The notes under the pieces are model-generated. The model was not told where the DNA came from and did not search any database. It saw only the letters and a list, made by a program, of their open reading frames with translations. A stretch of 11,536 nucleotides of DNA from the NCBI GenBank assembly GCA_000433415.1, contig FR890490.1, positions 1 through 11,536 of the forward strand, read 5' to 3'. Positions within the stretch are counted from its first letter, which is position 1. Every line of letters starts with the position of its first letter. This DNA is from Clostridium sp. CAG:448. GTDB taxonomy: Bacteria > Bacillota > Clostridia > Oscillospirales > CAG-272. Position numbers and translations under genes: made by a program. Shown here one piece after another: positions 1-7,607 of the stretch.

Positions 1-1724
1 CGATGCAGAATCTCGTCCAGATGCAGCAGCTTCTCACGCTCTCCTTCCATCAGCTTGGCAACGGGAATTCCGGTCCAGCGGGCAACGATCTTTGCAATCT
101 CCTCCTCGTTGACGTTATCACGCAGGAGCGAATCCTCACGGTTTCTGTCCGCAGCTGCTTTTTCCGCCTCCGCCAGTTGTTTCTGGAGCCCAGGCAGGAC
201 ACCGTATTTCAGTTCCGCCGCCTTTTCCAGGTCGTACCGGCTCTGCGCCTGCTCGATCTGCGCATTGGTCTGCTCAATCTGTTCACGCAGGTGCTGTACA
301 TTGCCGATGGCATTCTTCTCGTTTTCCCACTTTGCCTTCATGCCGCGGAACTGTTCACGCAGATCCGCAAGCTCCTTCTCAATCTGTTCCAGATGCGCGG
401 CGGACAGCTTATCGGTTTCTTTCTTGAGCGCCGCCTCTTCAATCTCAAGCTGCATGATTTTACGGGAAATCTCATCCAGTTCCGTCGGCATGGAGTTCAT
501 TTCCGTCTTGATCAGTGCGCACGCCTCATCGACCAGGTCGATTGCCTTATCCGGCAGAAAACGGTCGGAAATATAACGGTTGGAAAGCGTTGCGGCAGCA
601 ATCAGCGCATTGTCATGGATTTTGACGCCGTGATAAACCTCGTACCGCTCCTTCAGACCACGCAGGATGGAAATGGTGTCCTCTACAGACGGCTCCGGCA
701 CCATCACCGGCTGGAAACGACGCTCCAGGGCTGCATCCTTTTCGATATACTGCCGATACTCATTCAGCGTTGTCGCACCGATACAGTGCAGTTCTCCGCG
801 CGCCAGCATCGGTTTGAGCAGATTTCCTGCGTCCATGGCACCGTCCGTTTTTCCGGCGCCTACGATGGTGTGCAGTTCATCAATGAAGAGGATGATTTTT
901 CCTTCGCTGGATTTGACTTCGTTCAGAACCGCTTTCAGTCTTTCTTCAAATTCGCCACGGTATTTGGCGCCTGCCACCAGCGCACCCATATCCAGAGAGA
1001 AAATGGATTTGTCGCGCAGATTCTCCGGTACATCCCCTCTGACAATCCGCAAAGCCAATCCTTCCGCAATCGCTGTCTTGCCCACGCCGGGCTCACCGAT
1101 CAGGCAGGGGTTGTTCTTGGTTTTCCGGGAAAGAATACGGATCACGTTCCGGATCTCCTCATCTCTGCCGATCACCGGATCCAGCTTCTGCTGTCTTGCC
1201 AGTTCCACAAGATCCTGACCGTACTTCTTGAGTACGTCATAGGTGTCCTCCGGATGATCGCTCGTTACATTGCGGTTCCCGCGAATCTGTCTGAGCGCGC
1301 CGAGCACCTTTTCTTTGGTAATATCGTATCTGCCAAGCAGGCTCCGCATCGTGCTGGAGGGTTTCTCCATTAAGCCGAGCAACAGGTGCTCCACAGACAC
1401 ATATTCATCCTTCATCTTATCAGCCTGTTTCTCCGCCTCATTGAGCGCCTGATTCAGAGCTGACGAAACATAGATCTTATCTTCTTCTACCGCGCCTCCG
1501 CTGACCTTCGGCAATGCGGCGATTCCGCTTTCCAATGCGGCATCAAGATCGGAAACGCGGACACCCAAAGAGCCGATCAGCTCACCGATGAGTCCGTCCT
1601 CCTGCCGAAGCAACGCCAAAAGAAGGTGTTCCTCCTCCAGTTGCGGATTTCCATACGTCACGGAAAGCGAACGTGCAGACTGGATCGCCTCCATGGATTT
1701 TTGTGTAAGTTTTTGTGTATTCAT
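1..1724 (-). CDS. clpB: ATP-dependent chaperone ClpB, partial (C-terminal part beyond the left edge)
   Basis: Hsp100 disaggregase that, with DnaK/DnaJ/GrpE, threads aggregated proteins through a hexameric ring in the cytosol. About 574 codons are visible from the ATG at 1722-1724. In order they hold a Clp N-terminal double repeat (about residues 1-148), the first AAA+ domain with Walker A GEPGVGKT (210-217) and Walker B ILFIDE (278-283), and the charged coiled-coil middle domain (about 400-530), which separates ClpB from ClpA and lacks the UvrB-type motif of ClpC. The visible part ends just after the WTGIPV motif at the entry of the second AAA+ domain, which lies outside the window. The start is supported by AGGAGGA at 1731-1737. 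The gene lies 70 bases downstream of the ribbon-helix-helix gene with no terminator between, so it is probably cotranscribed. Family assignment is secure; cotranscription is inferred. Confidence 0.97.
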   Translation of the reverse strand, partial: MNTQKLTQKSMEAIQSARSLSVTYGNPQLEEEHLLLALLRQEDGLIGELIGSLGVRVSDLDAALESGIAALPKVSGGAVEEDKIYVSSALNQALNEAEKQADKMKDEYVSVEHLLLGLMEKPSSTMRSLLGRYDITKEKVLGALRQIRGNRNVTSDHPEDTYDVLKKYGQDLVELARQQKLDPVIGRDEEIRNVIRILSRKTKNNPCLIGEPGVGKTAIAEGLALRIVRGDVPENLRDKSIFSLDMGALVAGAKYRGEFEERLKAVLNEVKSSEGKIILFIDELHTIVGAGKTDGAMDAGNLLKPMLARGELHCIGATTLNEYRQYIEKDAALERRFQPVMVPEPSVEDTISILRGLKERYEVYHGVKIHDNALIAAATLSNRYISDRFLPDKAIDLVDEACALIKTEMNSMPTELDEISRKIMQLEIEEAALKKETDKLSAAHLEQIEKELADLREQFRGMKAKWENEKNAIGNVQHLREQIEQTNAQIEQAQSRYDLEKAAELKYGVLPGLQKQLAEAEKAAADRNREDSLLRDNVNEEEIAKIVARWTGIPVAKLMEGEREKLLHLDEILH

Positions 1725-1794
1725 ATAGTTTCCTCCTTTTTTGAAAGGATTGTTTTTTGATAATGGGACAACCTATCCTCTGTTATTCAGGTGT

Positions 1795-2430
1795 TCAGAC
1801 AGACTCTCCGTAAGCATCGAGGTACTGGCGCAGGATGCCTTCAATCCGCCCGCTGACCTCTTCCGGATGTGCCGGGTCGGCAAAATAGCATTTCAACGCC
1901 TGATCGAAGGCGCCGATGTATGCGCCAATCTTCTCACCGATCAACGGGTCGTTGAAGCTTCCGCGCAGAGCACGCGTAAATTTGCCGTGCTGAGTACGGT
2001 ATCCGACCTTTCCGATCAGTTTTGCCTCCGCCCGTATCCACAACTCGGCAAAACATTGCAGATGGGAAAGCAAAGAGAGGTTCTGCGTGCGCATGCTCAC
2101 GCGCAATTCTCCAAGCAGATCTCCCCGGTTCCGGAACAGCTCCACGCTGTAGCGGACGGTCGGATTATACTTGAAGACAAGTGAGGAACGCAATGCCAAC
2201 AGCGTTTCGGAAGGATCCGCTATGGGTCGCAGGCATTCATGCCCGGTCAGCGTTTCCTGAATCTGAGAAAAGATCCTCCTTGTCCGCTGCTCCGGTGTTT
2301 CGTACGAAAAATGGGCTGCGAGAATCTGATTGATCATCACGGAACGGTTCGTCATCTTTTCATACGCCAACCGATCGACACAGGCAACCAATCCGTCATC
2401 CAACACCAGCGAATATACGCTCTTCCCCAT
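1795..2430 (-). CDS. Ribbon-helix-helix (CopG-like) domain protein, 211 aa, upstream of clpB
   Basis: The N-terminal 40 residues (MGKSVYSLVLDDGLVACVDR, then a second helix containing NRSVMINQIL) fit the strand-helix-helix pattern of ribbon-helix-helix DNA-binding domains, which bind operators as dimers through the paired strand. The remaining 170 residues are mostly helical, with no motif I can name, and may serve oligomerisation or ligand binding. An in-frame ATG exists at 2485-2487, but it lies inside the -35 element of a consensus promoter. The ATG at 2428-2430 has AGGAGGTG five bases upstream and is the better start. The gene heads a probable transcript with clpB, so a role in regulating that transcript is possible but unproven. 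The fold call is moderately sure; the function is unknown. Confidence 0.8.
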   Translation of the reverse strand: MGKSVYSLVLDDGLVACVDRLAYEKMTNRSVMINQILAAHFSYETPEQRTRRIFSQIQETLTGHECLRPIADPSETLLALRSSLVFKYNPTVRYSVELFRNRGDLLGELRVSMRTQNLSLLSHLQCFAELWIRAEAKLIGKVGYRTQHGKFTRALRGSFNDPLIGEKIGAYIGAFDQALKCYFADPAHPEEVSGRIEGILRQYLDAYGESV

Positions 2431-2435
2431 TCCAG

Positions 2436-2443
2436 CACCTCCT
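2436..2443 (-). promoter_or_regulatory. Ribosome binding site that fixes the RHH gene start
   Basis: AGGAGGTG on the minus strand ends five bases before the ATG at 2428-2430. It supports this internal start over the upstream ATG at 2485-2487, which falls within the -35 box and so would not be transcribed. Confidence 0.85.
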
Positions 2444-2458
2444 TTTCTTACACCATAC

Positions 2459-2487
2459 ATTATACACCAATCAAAATAATTTGTCAA
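2459..2487 (-). promoter_or_regulatory. Perfect-consensus sigma-A promoter for the RHH-clpB transcript
   Basis: TTGACA (2482-2487) and TATAAT (2459-2464) on the minus strand are separated by exactly 17 bases. The sequence upstream (about 2488-2550) is very AT-rich, as in an UP element. Transcription should start near 2452, giving a leader of roughly 20 bases before the RHH start codon. No CIRCE inverted repeat or CtsR heptad pair is visible around it. Confidence 0.9.
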
Positions 2488-2552
2488 TAGGTTTATATAA
2501 AATAACTTGCAAAATTATCATATTCGAAAACGATATTTTTTGTGTATTACGC

Positions 2553-2584
2553 AAAAAAAAGAGTGCACATCCTACGACGTACAC
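2553..2584 (-). terminator. Rho-independent terminator after the SPFH-like gene
   Basis: On the minus strand GTGTACGTC (2576-2584) pairs with GATGTGCAC (2563-2571) around the loop GTAG. This gives nine pairs including two G-T wobbles, followed by TC and then eight T residues (2553-2560). It lies about 50 bases past the SPFH-like stop codon and separates that gene from the RHH-clpB promoter. Confidence 0.85.
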
Positions 2585-2636
2585 CTTTTATGCCGCAACC
2601 GGCTTCCCTTTTCAGGCTTCTCCTTTTCGCTCCGGT

Positions 2637-3314
2637 TCAAACACAGGCATTTATTTTATCTTTGCGTGCCGTCTGAATTCTGTTCAGGTCATTCAGATCG
2701 ACACGGATTTTTCCGACCGTCAGATCGGTCACATAAAACCCGATCATTTCTGCCTCTTCATTGCCCTGCAGTGCGGAAAGTATCTCGTCACGCACCTCGG
2801 GAACCAGGCTGTTGACATCATAGACGGAAACCGGGTGCGACGCAAAAAAACCGGTCAGAATCGGCATTCCCACCTGCCTCACGACGGATACATATTTTTC
2901 CCGCATTTTATCCACGGTAATGGACTCATTCACCGCAAACACACGGGTCAGCTTCAACGGATCCGCCTCCACACGGCATTGACCGTTTGCACTGATATGG
3001 AACACCTCCCCCGTTTCCGCATCCCTCACGGCAACCCCGTGAAACTCCCACGGAATTTGCTGATCCGTATCCGAGAGAATGTATTCGACCTGAAGCTGTT
3101 TTCCTATATTTTCCTGTCCCATTTTGGAAAGGCGGTTGTCCCTGCCGCTCTCAAGACAGGCGATCCGTTTTCCACGGTCGCACAGGTAAGCCGTATAATG
3201 ATTCGGAACCGTGACATAGGTCTTTTTGGTTACGACAAAGGGGTCCGAAACCTGCACAATGATACTGTGATCTTCATATATCGGCTTTATGTACCGTTTC
3301 CTGCCAAAGCACAT
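2637..3314 (-). CDS. Small SPFH/Band-7-like domain protein, 225 aa
   Basis: The pattern resembles the short SPFH-domain or 'virion core'-type proteins of Bacillota. It has an early PFVVTKKTYVTV strand pair (residues 25-36), a central IPWEFHGVAVRDAETGEVF segment (87-105) as in 'IPWG..PITLRDKTTG', and a GQCRVEADPLKL strand (111-122). It ends with EMIGFYVTDLTVGKIRVDL (189-207), like the GI.V.DF.I..ID ending of SPFH modules. No transmembrane helix, signal peptide or C-terminal zinc ribbon is visible, so it is probably cytosolic or peripheral. AGGAGG (3326-3331) lies 11 bases before the ATG, a rather long spacing. The gene is 68 bases downstream of the SGNH hydrolase gene, probably on the same transcript, and ends at a terminator. 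The family assignment is by remembered pattern and is tentative; the cellular role is unknown. Confidence 0.65.
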   Translation of the reverse strand: MCFGRKRYIKPIYEDHSIIVQVSDPFVVTKKTYVTVPNHYTAYLCDRGKRIACLESGRDNRLSKMGQENIGKQLQVEYILSDTDQQIPWEFHGVAVRDAETGEVFHISANGQCRVEADPLKLTRVFAVNESITVDKMREKYVSVVRQVGMPILTGFFASHPVSVYDVNSLVPEVRDEILSALQGNEEAEMIGFYVTDLTVGKIRVDLNDLNRIQTARKDKINACV

Positions 3315-3332
3315 CAGGGTATGCTCCTCCTT

Positions 3333-3352
3333 TCAAAACAGATCAAAACAGA
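3333..3352 (-). repeat. Tandem 10-bp direct repeat in the leader of the SPFH-like gene
   Basis: The minus strand carries TCTGTTTTGA twice with no gap (3343-3352 and 3333-3342), immediately upstream of the AGGAGG at 3326-3331. The one-helical-turn spacing would suit a dimeric or tandem DNA-binding protein, but it could equally be chance or slippage. Confidence 0.6.
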
Positions 3353-3382
3353 CCGCGTCACAAAAAAGGGACGCTACGCTTG

Positions 3383-4036
3383 TTAAAGTGCGCGGAGAAA
3401 ACCCAAAATGCGGTCGCACAGGATTCTATGCCCCGCGTCATTGGGGTGCAGTCCGTCCGGCATATAGCGTTCCGTCACCAAAGGAACGGCAGGCTGGAGT
3501 CCGCTCATTCCCCACAGGTCCAACACCGGCAACGCATAATACGCGGCGGTTTTACGAATCTGCCTGACATAGTCTTCCAGGACGTAGGTCTTCCCCGTGC
3601 GGCTGTCCGTTTTCGGATTGTTTTCATCCGCACGGTGCAACGGCGTCATAAAGACAATCACGGCATCCGGATACCGTTCAATCAGACGCCGCATCAGCAC
3701 GTGGCACGCTCCGCAGAACGTATCCGCCGTCCGGTCGTCAAATGTCCCGAACGGTGCATCCCCATGACCGAAATCATTGGTTCCTCCGAATACCAGCACA
3801 AGATCCGCGTCGGACGGCATTTCTTCCGCACGCCCGACAAAATCCAAATCGAAAGTCGGCATTTCCGATGGTCTTGTCTGGCGTGCAAAACGGGTACCAC
3901 ACACGCCGAAATTACGCACCGTCGCACCGGTTCTGTCCGCAAGCAACGAGGGATAGGCATATGCCGGTCCCGATGTCCCGCAACCTTCCGTGATACTGTC
4001 ACCGATGATATTGATTTTGATTCCCGATAAATCCAT
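3383..4036 (-). CDS. SGNH/GDSL-family hydrolase, 217 aa, no signal peptide
   Basis: A flavodoxin-like SGNH esterase or lipase-type hydrolase. Block I is INIIGDSIT with the likely nucleophile Ser14, block II is NFGVCG with Gly44, block III is GGTND with Asn87, and block V is PDGLHPND with Asp194 and His197. The catalytic triad and both oxyanion residues are therefore present. The length matches the single-domain family. The start at 4034-4036 is preceded by CGGAGGT (4044-4050) at good spacing. An upstream ATG at 4109-4111 would translate through the hairpin at 4064-4092 and adds residues unlike the family. No signal peptide is seen, so it should act in the cytosol, perhaps removing acyl groups from imported sugars or lipids. 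The substrate cannot be predicted from sequence. It lies between the sugar ATPase gene and the SPFH-like gene. Confidence 0.92.
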   Translation of the reverse strand: MDLSGIKINIIGDSITEGCGTSGPAYAYPSLLADRTGATVRNFGVCGTRFARQTRPSEMPTFDLDFVGRAEEMPSDADLVLVFGGTNDFGHGDAPFGTFDDRTADTFCGACHVLMRRLIERYPDAVIVFMTPLHRADENNPKTDSRTGKTYVLEDYVRQIRKTAAYYALPVLDLWGMSGLQPAVPLVTERYMPDGLHPNDAGHRILCDRILGFLRAL

Positions 4037-4063
4037 GTCGCAAACCTCCGTTTTATAGCAAAC

Positions 4064-4092
4064 AGCCGCACAAGACAAAACCTTGTGCGGCT
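4064..4092 (-). terminator. Perfect 11-bp hairpin after the ABC ATPase gene, possible terminator
   Basis: On the minus strand AGCCGCACAAG (4082-4092) pairs perfectly with CTTGTGCGGCT (4064-4074) around a seven-base loop, 20 bases after the ATPase stop codon. The following bases GTTTGCTATAAAA form only a poor T-tract. It may therefore be a weak terminator or an mRNA 3'-stabilising stem that allows partial read-through into the SGNH gene. Confidence 0.6.
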
Positions 4093-4111
4093 TCTGTTCA
4101 CAAAATAGCAC

Positions 4112-5224
4112 TCAGTGCAGAATGCACTTTTCTGTGTCCTTATCAAAGATATGAATTCTTGACATATCAAAGGCAATGGTGATATCCTGTCCTGCGCGCA
4201 CGGTGCTTCTGGAGGAAACACGGGCAGTCAGCTGCGTTTCACCGATTACCAGGTACAGATAAATCTCCGCGCCCATCAACTCCGTCACATCGACATGCGC
4301 TTCAACCGCACTGTCTGCATAAGCGGAAACCTGGGGAGCACTGTCGTGGATACACTCAGGACGCAATCCACAGACAACTTCTTTGCCGATATACTCTGCC
4401 AATGCAGGATTGCTTGCCTTTTCAACCGGCAGCTTGATCTTCTTATCTTCAAAGTTGAAGTAAACATCCGTGCCTTCCTTTGTCAACGTACCGCTGATGA
4501 AGTTCATCTGCGGGGTACCGATAAATCCGGCAACGAAAATGTTGCAGGGACAGTCATACAGGTTCTGAGGAGTATCAACCTGCTGGATAACGCCGTCCTT
4601 CATAACGACGATACGGGTTGCCATGGTCATAGCCTCGACCTGGTCGTGGGTAACGTAGATAAAAGTGGTACCGACGCGGTTGTGCAACTTGGTCAACTCG
4701 GTTCTCATGGTTGCACGGAGCTTTGCGTCCAGGTTGGACAGAGGCTCATCAAGCAGGAATACCATGGGGTTACGGACGATTGCACGTCCCAGCGCAACAC
4801 GCTGTTTCTGACCGCCGGACAAAGCCTTCGGCTTTCTGTCGAGCAGGTGGCTGATGTCAAGGATGCGGGCAGCTTCTTCCACACGGCGTTTGATTTCTTC
4901 CTTCGGCGTCTTGTTGAGCTTCAGACCGAATGCCATGTTTTCAAACACGGTCATATGAGGATACAGGGCGTAGTTCTGGAACACCATTGCAATCTTTCTG
5001 TCCTTCGGGGCAACATCGTTGACCAGTCTGTCACCGATATAGAGCTCACCTTCCGTGATTTCCTCCAGACCCGCAATCATACGCAGGGTTGTCGATTTTC
5101 CGCAACCGGAAGGACCGACCAATACAAGAAACTCCTTGTCCTTGATTTCAAGGTTAAAATCGGATACGGCTGTGACACCGCCGGGATATTTCTTGAAAAT
5201 GTGTCTCAGGGATACGCTTGCCAT
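4112..5224 (-). CDS. ugpC: Sugar ABC transporter ATP-binding protein, UgpC/MsmX/MalK type
   Basis: Cytoplasmic ATPase of carbohydrate importers (CUT1 class). All nucleotide-binding motifs are intact: Walker A GPSGCGKS (37-44), Q-loop Gln83, signature LSGGQ (135-139), Walker B VFLLDE (155-160) and switch His193 in THDQ. A C-terminal regulatory TOBE/OB region (about 236-358) contains GLRPE. At 370 residues it has the normal family length. The start is supported by AGGAGG (5234-5239) nine bases upstream. No permease or solute-binding protein gene is adjacent, and the gene has its own promoter. This suggests a shared ATPase that energises several sugar importers encoded elsewhere, as MsmX does in Bacillus. 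Motif-based family call is secure; the shared role is inferred. The symbol follows family convention (msmX would be equally apt). Confidence 0.95.
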   Translation of the reverse strand: MASVSLRHIFKKYPGGVTAVSDFNLEIKDKEFLVLVGPSGCGKSTTLRMIAGLEEITEGELYIGDRLVNDVAPKDRKIAMVFQNYALYPHMTVFENMAFGLKLNKTPKEEIKRRVEEAARILDISHLLDRKPKALSGGQKQRVALGRAIVRNPMVFLLDEPLSNLDAKLRATMRTELTKLHNRVGTTFIYVTHDQVEAMTMATRIVVMKDGVIQQVDTPQNLYDCPCNIFVAGFIGTPQMNFISGTLTKEGTDVYFNFEDKKIKLPVEKASNPALAEYIGKEVVCGLRPECIHDSAPQVSAYADSAVEAHVDVTELMGAEIYLYLVIGETQLTARVSSRSTVRAGQDITIAFDMSRIHIFDKDTEKCILH

Positions 5225-5258
5225 GTATAATTTCCTCCTAAAAAAATATCAGTTTTAT

Positions 5259-5275
5259 GCCCGCATCAGCCGGGC
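5259..5275 (-). promoter_or_regulatory. Small GC-rich hairpin in the ATPase mRNA leader
   Basis: GCCCG and CGGGC flank a seven-base loop between the promoter and the ribosome binding site. Ten bases later come seven T residues (5240-5246) just before the AGGAGG. A weak attenuator is possible, but the stem is only five pairs and the T-run is displaced. Confidence 0.3.
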
Positions 5276-5292
5276 GCTCTTAAACACATAGT

Positions 5293-5321
5293 ATTATAGC
5301 AAAAATACCGCAAAAATGGAA
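5293..5321 (-). promoter_or_regulatory. Extended -10 promoter for the ABC ATPase gene
   Basis: The minus strand has TGCTATAAT, an extended -10 with TATAAT at 5293-5298. Seventeen bases upstream sits TTCCAT (5316-5321), a poor -35 match, which is typical where an extended -10 compensates. It lies about 70 bases before the start codon. Confidence 0.75.
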
Positions 5322-5436
5322 GATGGTATTTCTCCAAAATTTCAGCCCAAAGTTTGTGCAACATGTACACATACCGAACCGTGACGTTCCCCACTGTCCC
5401 TGTTGCGGAGCGAAAGCGTTTATTTCTAAACAGTCG
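5299..5436 (-). other. Noncoding stretch between tex and the ATPase promoter
   Basis: About 138 bases lie between the tex stop codon and the ATPase -10 box. Only short, weak inverted repeats are seen (for example GAAC/GTTC near 5375-5390) and none is followed by a T-run. No convincing terminator for the upstream operon is visible, so some read-through toward the ATPase gene is possible. Confidence 0.5.
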
Positions 5437-7590
5437 TCAGAGGCGCATGGTCAGCGCAATCCGTTTCTTTTTCAGATCGACGGACAAAACCTTCACCTTA
5501 ACGACATCTCCGACGGAAAGAACTTCGTTCGGATGCCGGATAAAACGGTCACAGATCTGGGAAATATGCACCAGACCGTCCTGATGCACCCCGATATCCA
5601 CAAAAGCGCCGAAATCAATCACATTCCGCACGGTTCCCGTCAGAACCATATCCGGTTTAAGATCCTCCATAGACAGCACGTCTTCACGCAGAACCGGGGG
5701 CGGCAGTGAATCCCGAACATCCCTGCCGGGCTTCTCCAACTCACTCAGAATATCCTCCAGCGTGGGCTGTCCGATGCCGAAGCGTTCCGCAACACCCGCT
5801 ATGCCCTCCTTGCGGATGGCTGCGGTCAGCTCCTTCATTTTTCCGGCGCGGATGTCCGCTTCCGCATAACCGTATGCGGACAAAATCTCTTTTGTAACCG
5901 CATAGGATTCCGGGTGAACGCCGGTATTGTCCAAAATCTCTCCGGATCCGGGAACACGCAGAAAGCCTGCGCACTGCTCGTATGCCTTGGCGCCGATCCG
6001 CGGCACCTTCAGAATCTGTGCTCTGCTTGCAAACTCTCCGTTTTCCTCCCGGTATTTGACGATATTCTTCGCGGCAGTCATATTGATGCCGGAAATATAG
6101 GACAAAAGCGAATAGGAAGCGGTATTCACGTCCACGCCGACGGCGTTGACGCAATCCTCCACGACACCGGTCAGCGCCTCATCCAATCTTGCCTGCTTCA
6201 TATCATGCTGATACTGCCCGACACCGATCCCCTTGGGGTCGATTTTGACCAGCTCCGCCAGCGGATCCTGCAGGCGTCTGGCAATGGAAACGGCAGACCG
6301 CTGCATGACATCAAACTCCGGAAATTCCTCCGCAGCCAGTTTTGATGCGGAATAGATGGACGCTCCCGCCTCACTGACCACAATATATTTGCACGGCTCC
6401 GGAATCTCCGCCAGAATATCCGCGATGAACTGCTCGCTCTCCCGGGAAGCCGTACCGTTTCCGATTGCAATCACGTCGACATGGTAGGTGCGGATCATCC
6501 GTTTGATAACCGTCTTTGCCTCCTCAATTTTATATTTGGATTTTGTGGTCGGATACACCACCGCGGTATCAAGCACCTTTCCGGTCTTGTCCACAACTGC
6601 CGTTTTGCACCCGTTGACGTATCCGGGGTCAAATCCGAGCACGGTTTTTCCTTTCAGCGGCGACTGCATCAAGAGGTGGGAAAGATTATCGGCAAATACC
6701 TTGATGGCGCCCTCGCAGGCATTGTCAAACAAATCGTTCCGGATTTCCCGCTCCAACGACGGTGCGATCAAACGGTTATAACTGTCAATGATTGCGTCCG
6801 ACAGGTAGGAAGCCGCCGGGCTTTTCGGATTTTTAATAACACGCGAAAACAACTCATTCAGAACAAGATCGGTCGGCACGGTCAAAGAAGCCTTGAGAAA
6901 TTCCTCCTTTTCGCCCCGGTTGATCGCCAGAATCCGGTGCCCCGGAATTTTTCTGACCGCCTCGCTGTAATCATAATATTGCGCATAAACGGAATCCTCG
7001 TCCTTTGCTTTTGTCACGACCAGGGTGCCGTTGTCAAAGGTCAGCTTCCGCAACCGCTTGCGATACTCCGCCTGGTCGGAAACATCCTCCGCAATAATAT
7101 CTTTCGCACCGGCAATGGCTTCCTCCGCACTCGCAACGCCCTTTTCCTCACTGACAAAAGCAAGTGCCTGTTCCGGAATCGAAGGAACGTACGAATCGCG
7201 CTGTTCCATCAGGAGCACCGCAAGTGCCTCAAGTCCCTTTTCACGTGCCACGGACGCACGCGTTTTTCGGTGCGGGCGGAAGGGACGGTAAATATCGTCC
7301 ACCTCCGTCACGGTTCCGGCACGGTCAATTGCCGCCTGAATTTCCGGCGTCATCTTTTCCATCTCGGCGATCAGCGCGCTGACCTCCTCCTTGCGTTTTT
7401 GCAGATTCCGCAATGCATTGAGGCGATCGGCAAGCGTACGCAGAACCGTATCGTCAAGCGAGCCCGTCGCTTCCTTTCTGTACCGCGCGATAAACGGGAT
7501 GGTATTCCCTTCGTCAATCAGAGAAACCACTGCGGCAACATTTTCCTCCTTCAAAGACAATTCCGATGCAATCTGTTTGATAATATCCAT
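5437..7590 (-). CDS. tex: Tex family RNA-binding protein (YqgF, HhH and S1 domains)
   Basis: Conserved nucleic-acid-binding protein linked to transcription and RNA metabolism; its exact role in Bacillota is unsettled. At 717 residues it is full length. In order it has the helical N-terminal region beginning IIKQIASEL and containing the conserved stretch IPFIARYRKEATGSLDD (31-47), a YqgF/RNase H-like domain starting VLGFDPGYVNG (317-327) with Asp321, helix-hairpin-helix repeats (about 495-545, including VKYREENGEFASRAQILKVP), and a C-terminal S1 domain (about 645-717) with GTVRNVIDFGAFVDIG. The start has GGGAG (7596-7600) five bases upstream. It begins 17 bases after the GH13 lipoprotein stop codon and is the last gene of the four-gene cluster. 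Confidence 0.97.
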   Translation of the reverse strand: MDIIKQIASELSLKEENVAAVVSLIDEGNTIPFIARYRKEATGSLDDTVLRTLADRLNALRNLQKRKEEVSALIAEMEKMTPEIQAAIDRAGTVTEVDDIYRPFRPHRKTRASVAREKGLEALAVLLMEQRDSYVPSIPEQALAFVSEEKGVASAEEAIAGAKDIIAEDVSDQAEYRKRLRKLTFDNGTLVVTKAKDEDSVYAQYYDYSEAVRKIPGHRILAINRGEKEEFLKASLTVPTDLVLNELFSRVIKNPKSPAASYLSDAIIDSYNRLIAPSLEREIRNDLFDNACEGAIKVFADNLSHLLMQSPLKGKTVLGFDPGYVNGCKTAVVDKTGKVLDTAVVYPTTKSKYKIEEAKTVIKRMIRTYHVDVIAIGNGTASRESEQFIADILAEIPEPCKYIVVSEAGASIYSASKLAAEEFPEFDVMQRSAVSIARRLQDPLAELVKIDPKGIGVGQYQHDMKQARLDEALTGVVEDCVNAVGVDVNTASYSLLSYISGINMTAAKNIVKYREENGEFASRAQILKVPRIGAKAYEQCAGFLRVPGSGEILDNTGVHPESYAVTKEILSAYGYAEADIRAGKMKELTAAIRKEGIAGVAERFGIGQPTLEDILSELEKPGRDVRDSLPPPVLREDVLSMEDLKPDMVLTGTVRNVIDFGAFVDIGVHQDGLVHISQICDRFIRHPNEVLSVGDVVKVKVLSVDLKKKRIALTMRL

Positions 7591-7607
7591 GCTAACTCCC
7601 TTTTTTG

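Noticed and set aside
3..1373. Long open frame on the plus strand opposite clpB
   Set aside because: It is antisense to a complete, motif-rich clpB frame, has no family pattern, and results from codon bias in the real gene.
1725..1794. Separate promoter for clpB
   Set aside because: No paired -35 and -10 elements at acceptable spacing could be found in this 70-base gap.
2466..2490. Possible CtsR operator overlapping the RHH-clpB promoter
   Set aside because: Only one half (AATCAAA) partly fits the heptad; the second half is six rather than three bases away and does not match.
4051..4082. Promoter-like TTGTCT and TATAAA before the SGNH gene
   Set aside because: The spacer is only 15 bases and the predicted transcript would start inside the ribosome binding site.
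4106..4113. CIRCE-like half site TAGCACTC
   Set aside because: No matching GAGTGCTA half at nine-base spacing, and it sits at the 3' end of the ATPase gene rather than before a chaperone gene.
5240..5290. Riboswitch in the ATPase leader
   Set aside because: The leader is only about 65 bases with a single five-pair stem and shows no conserved riboswitch core.
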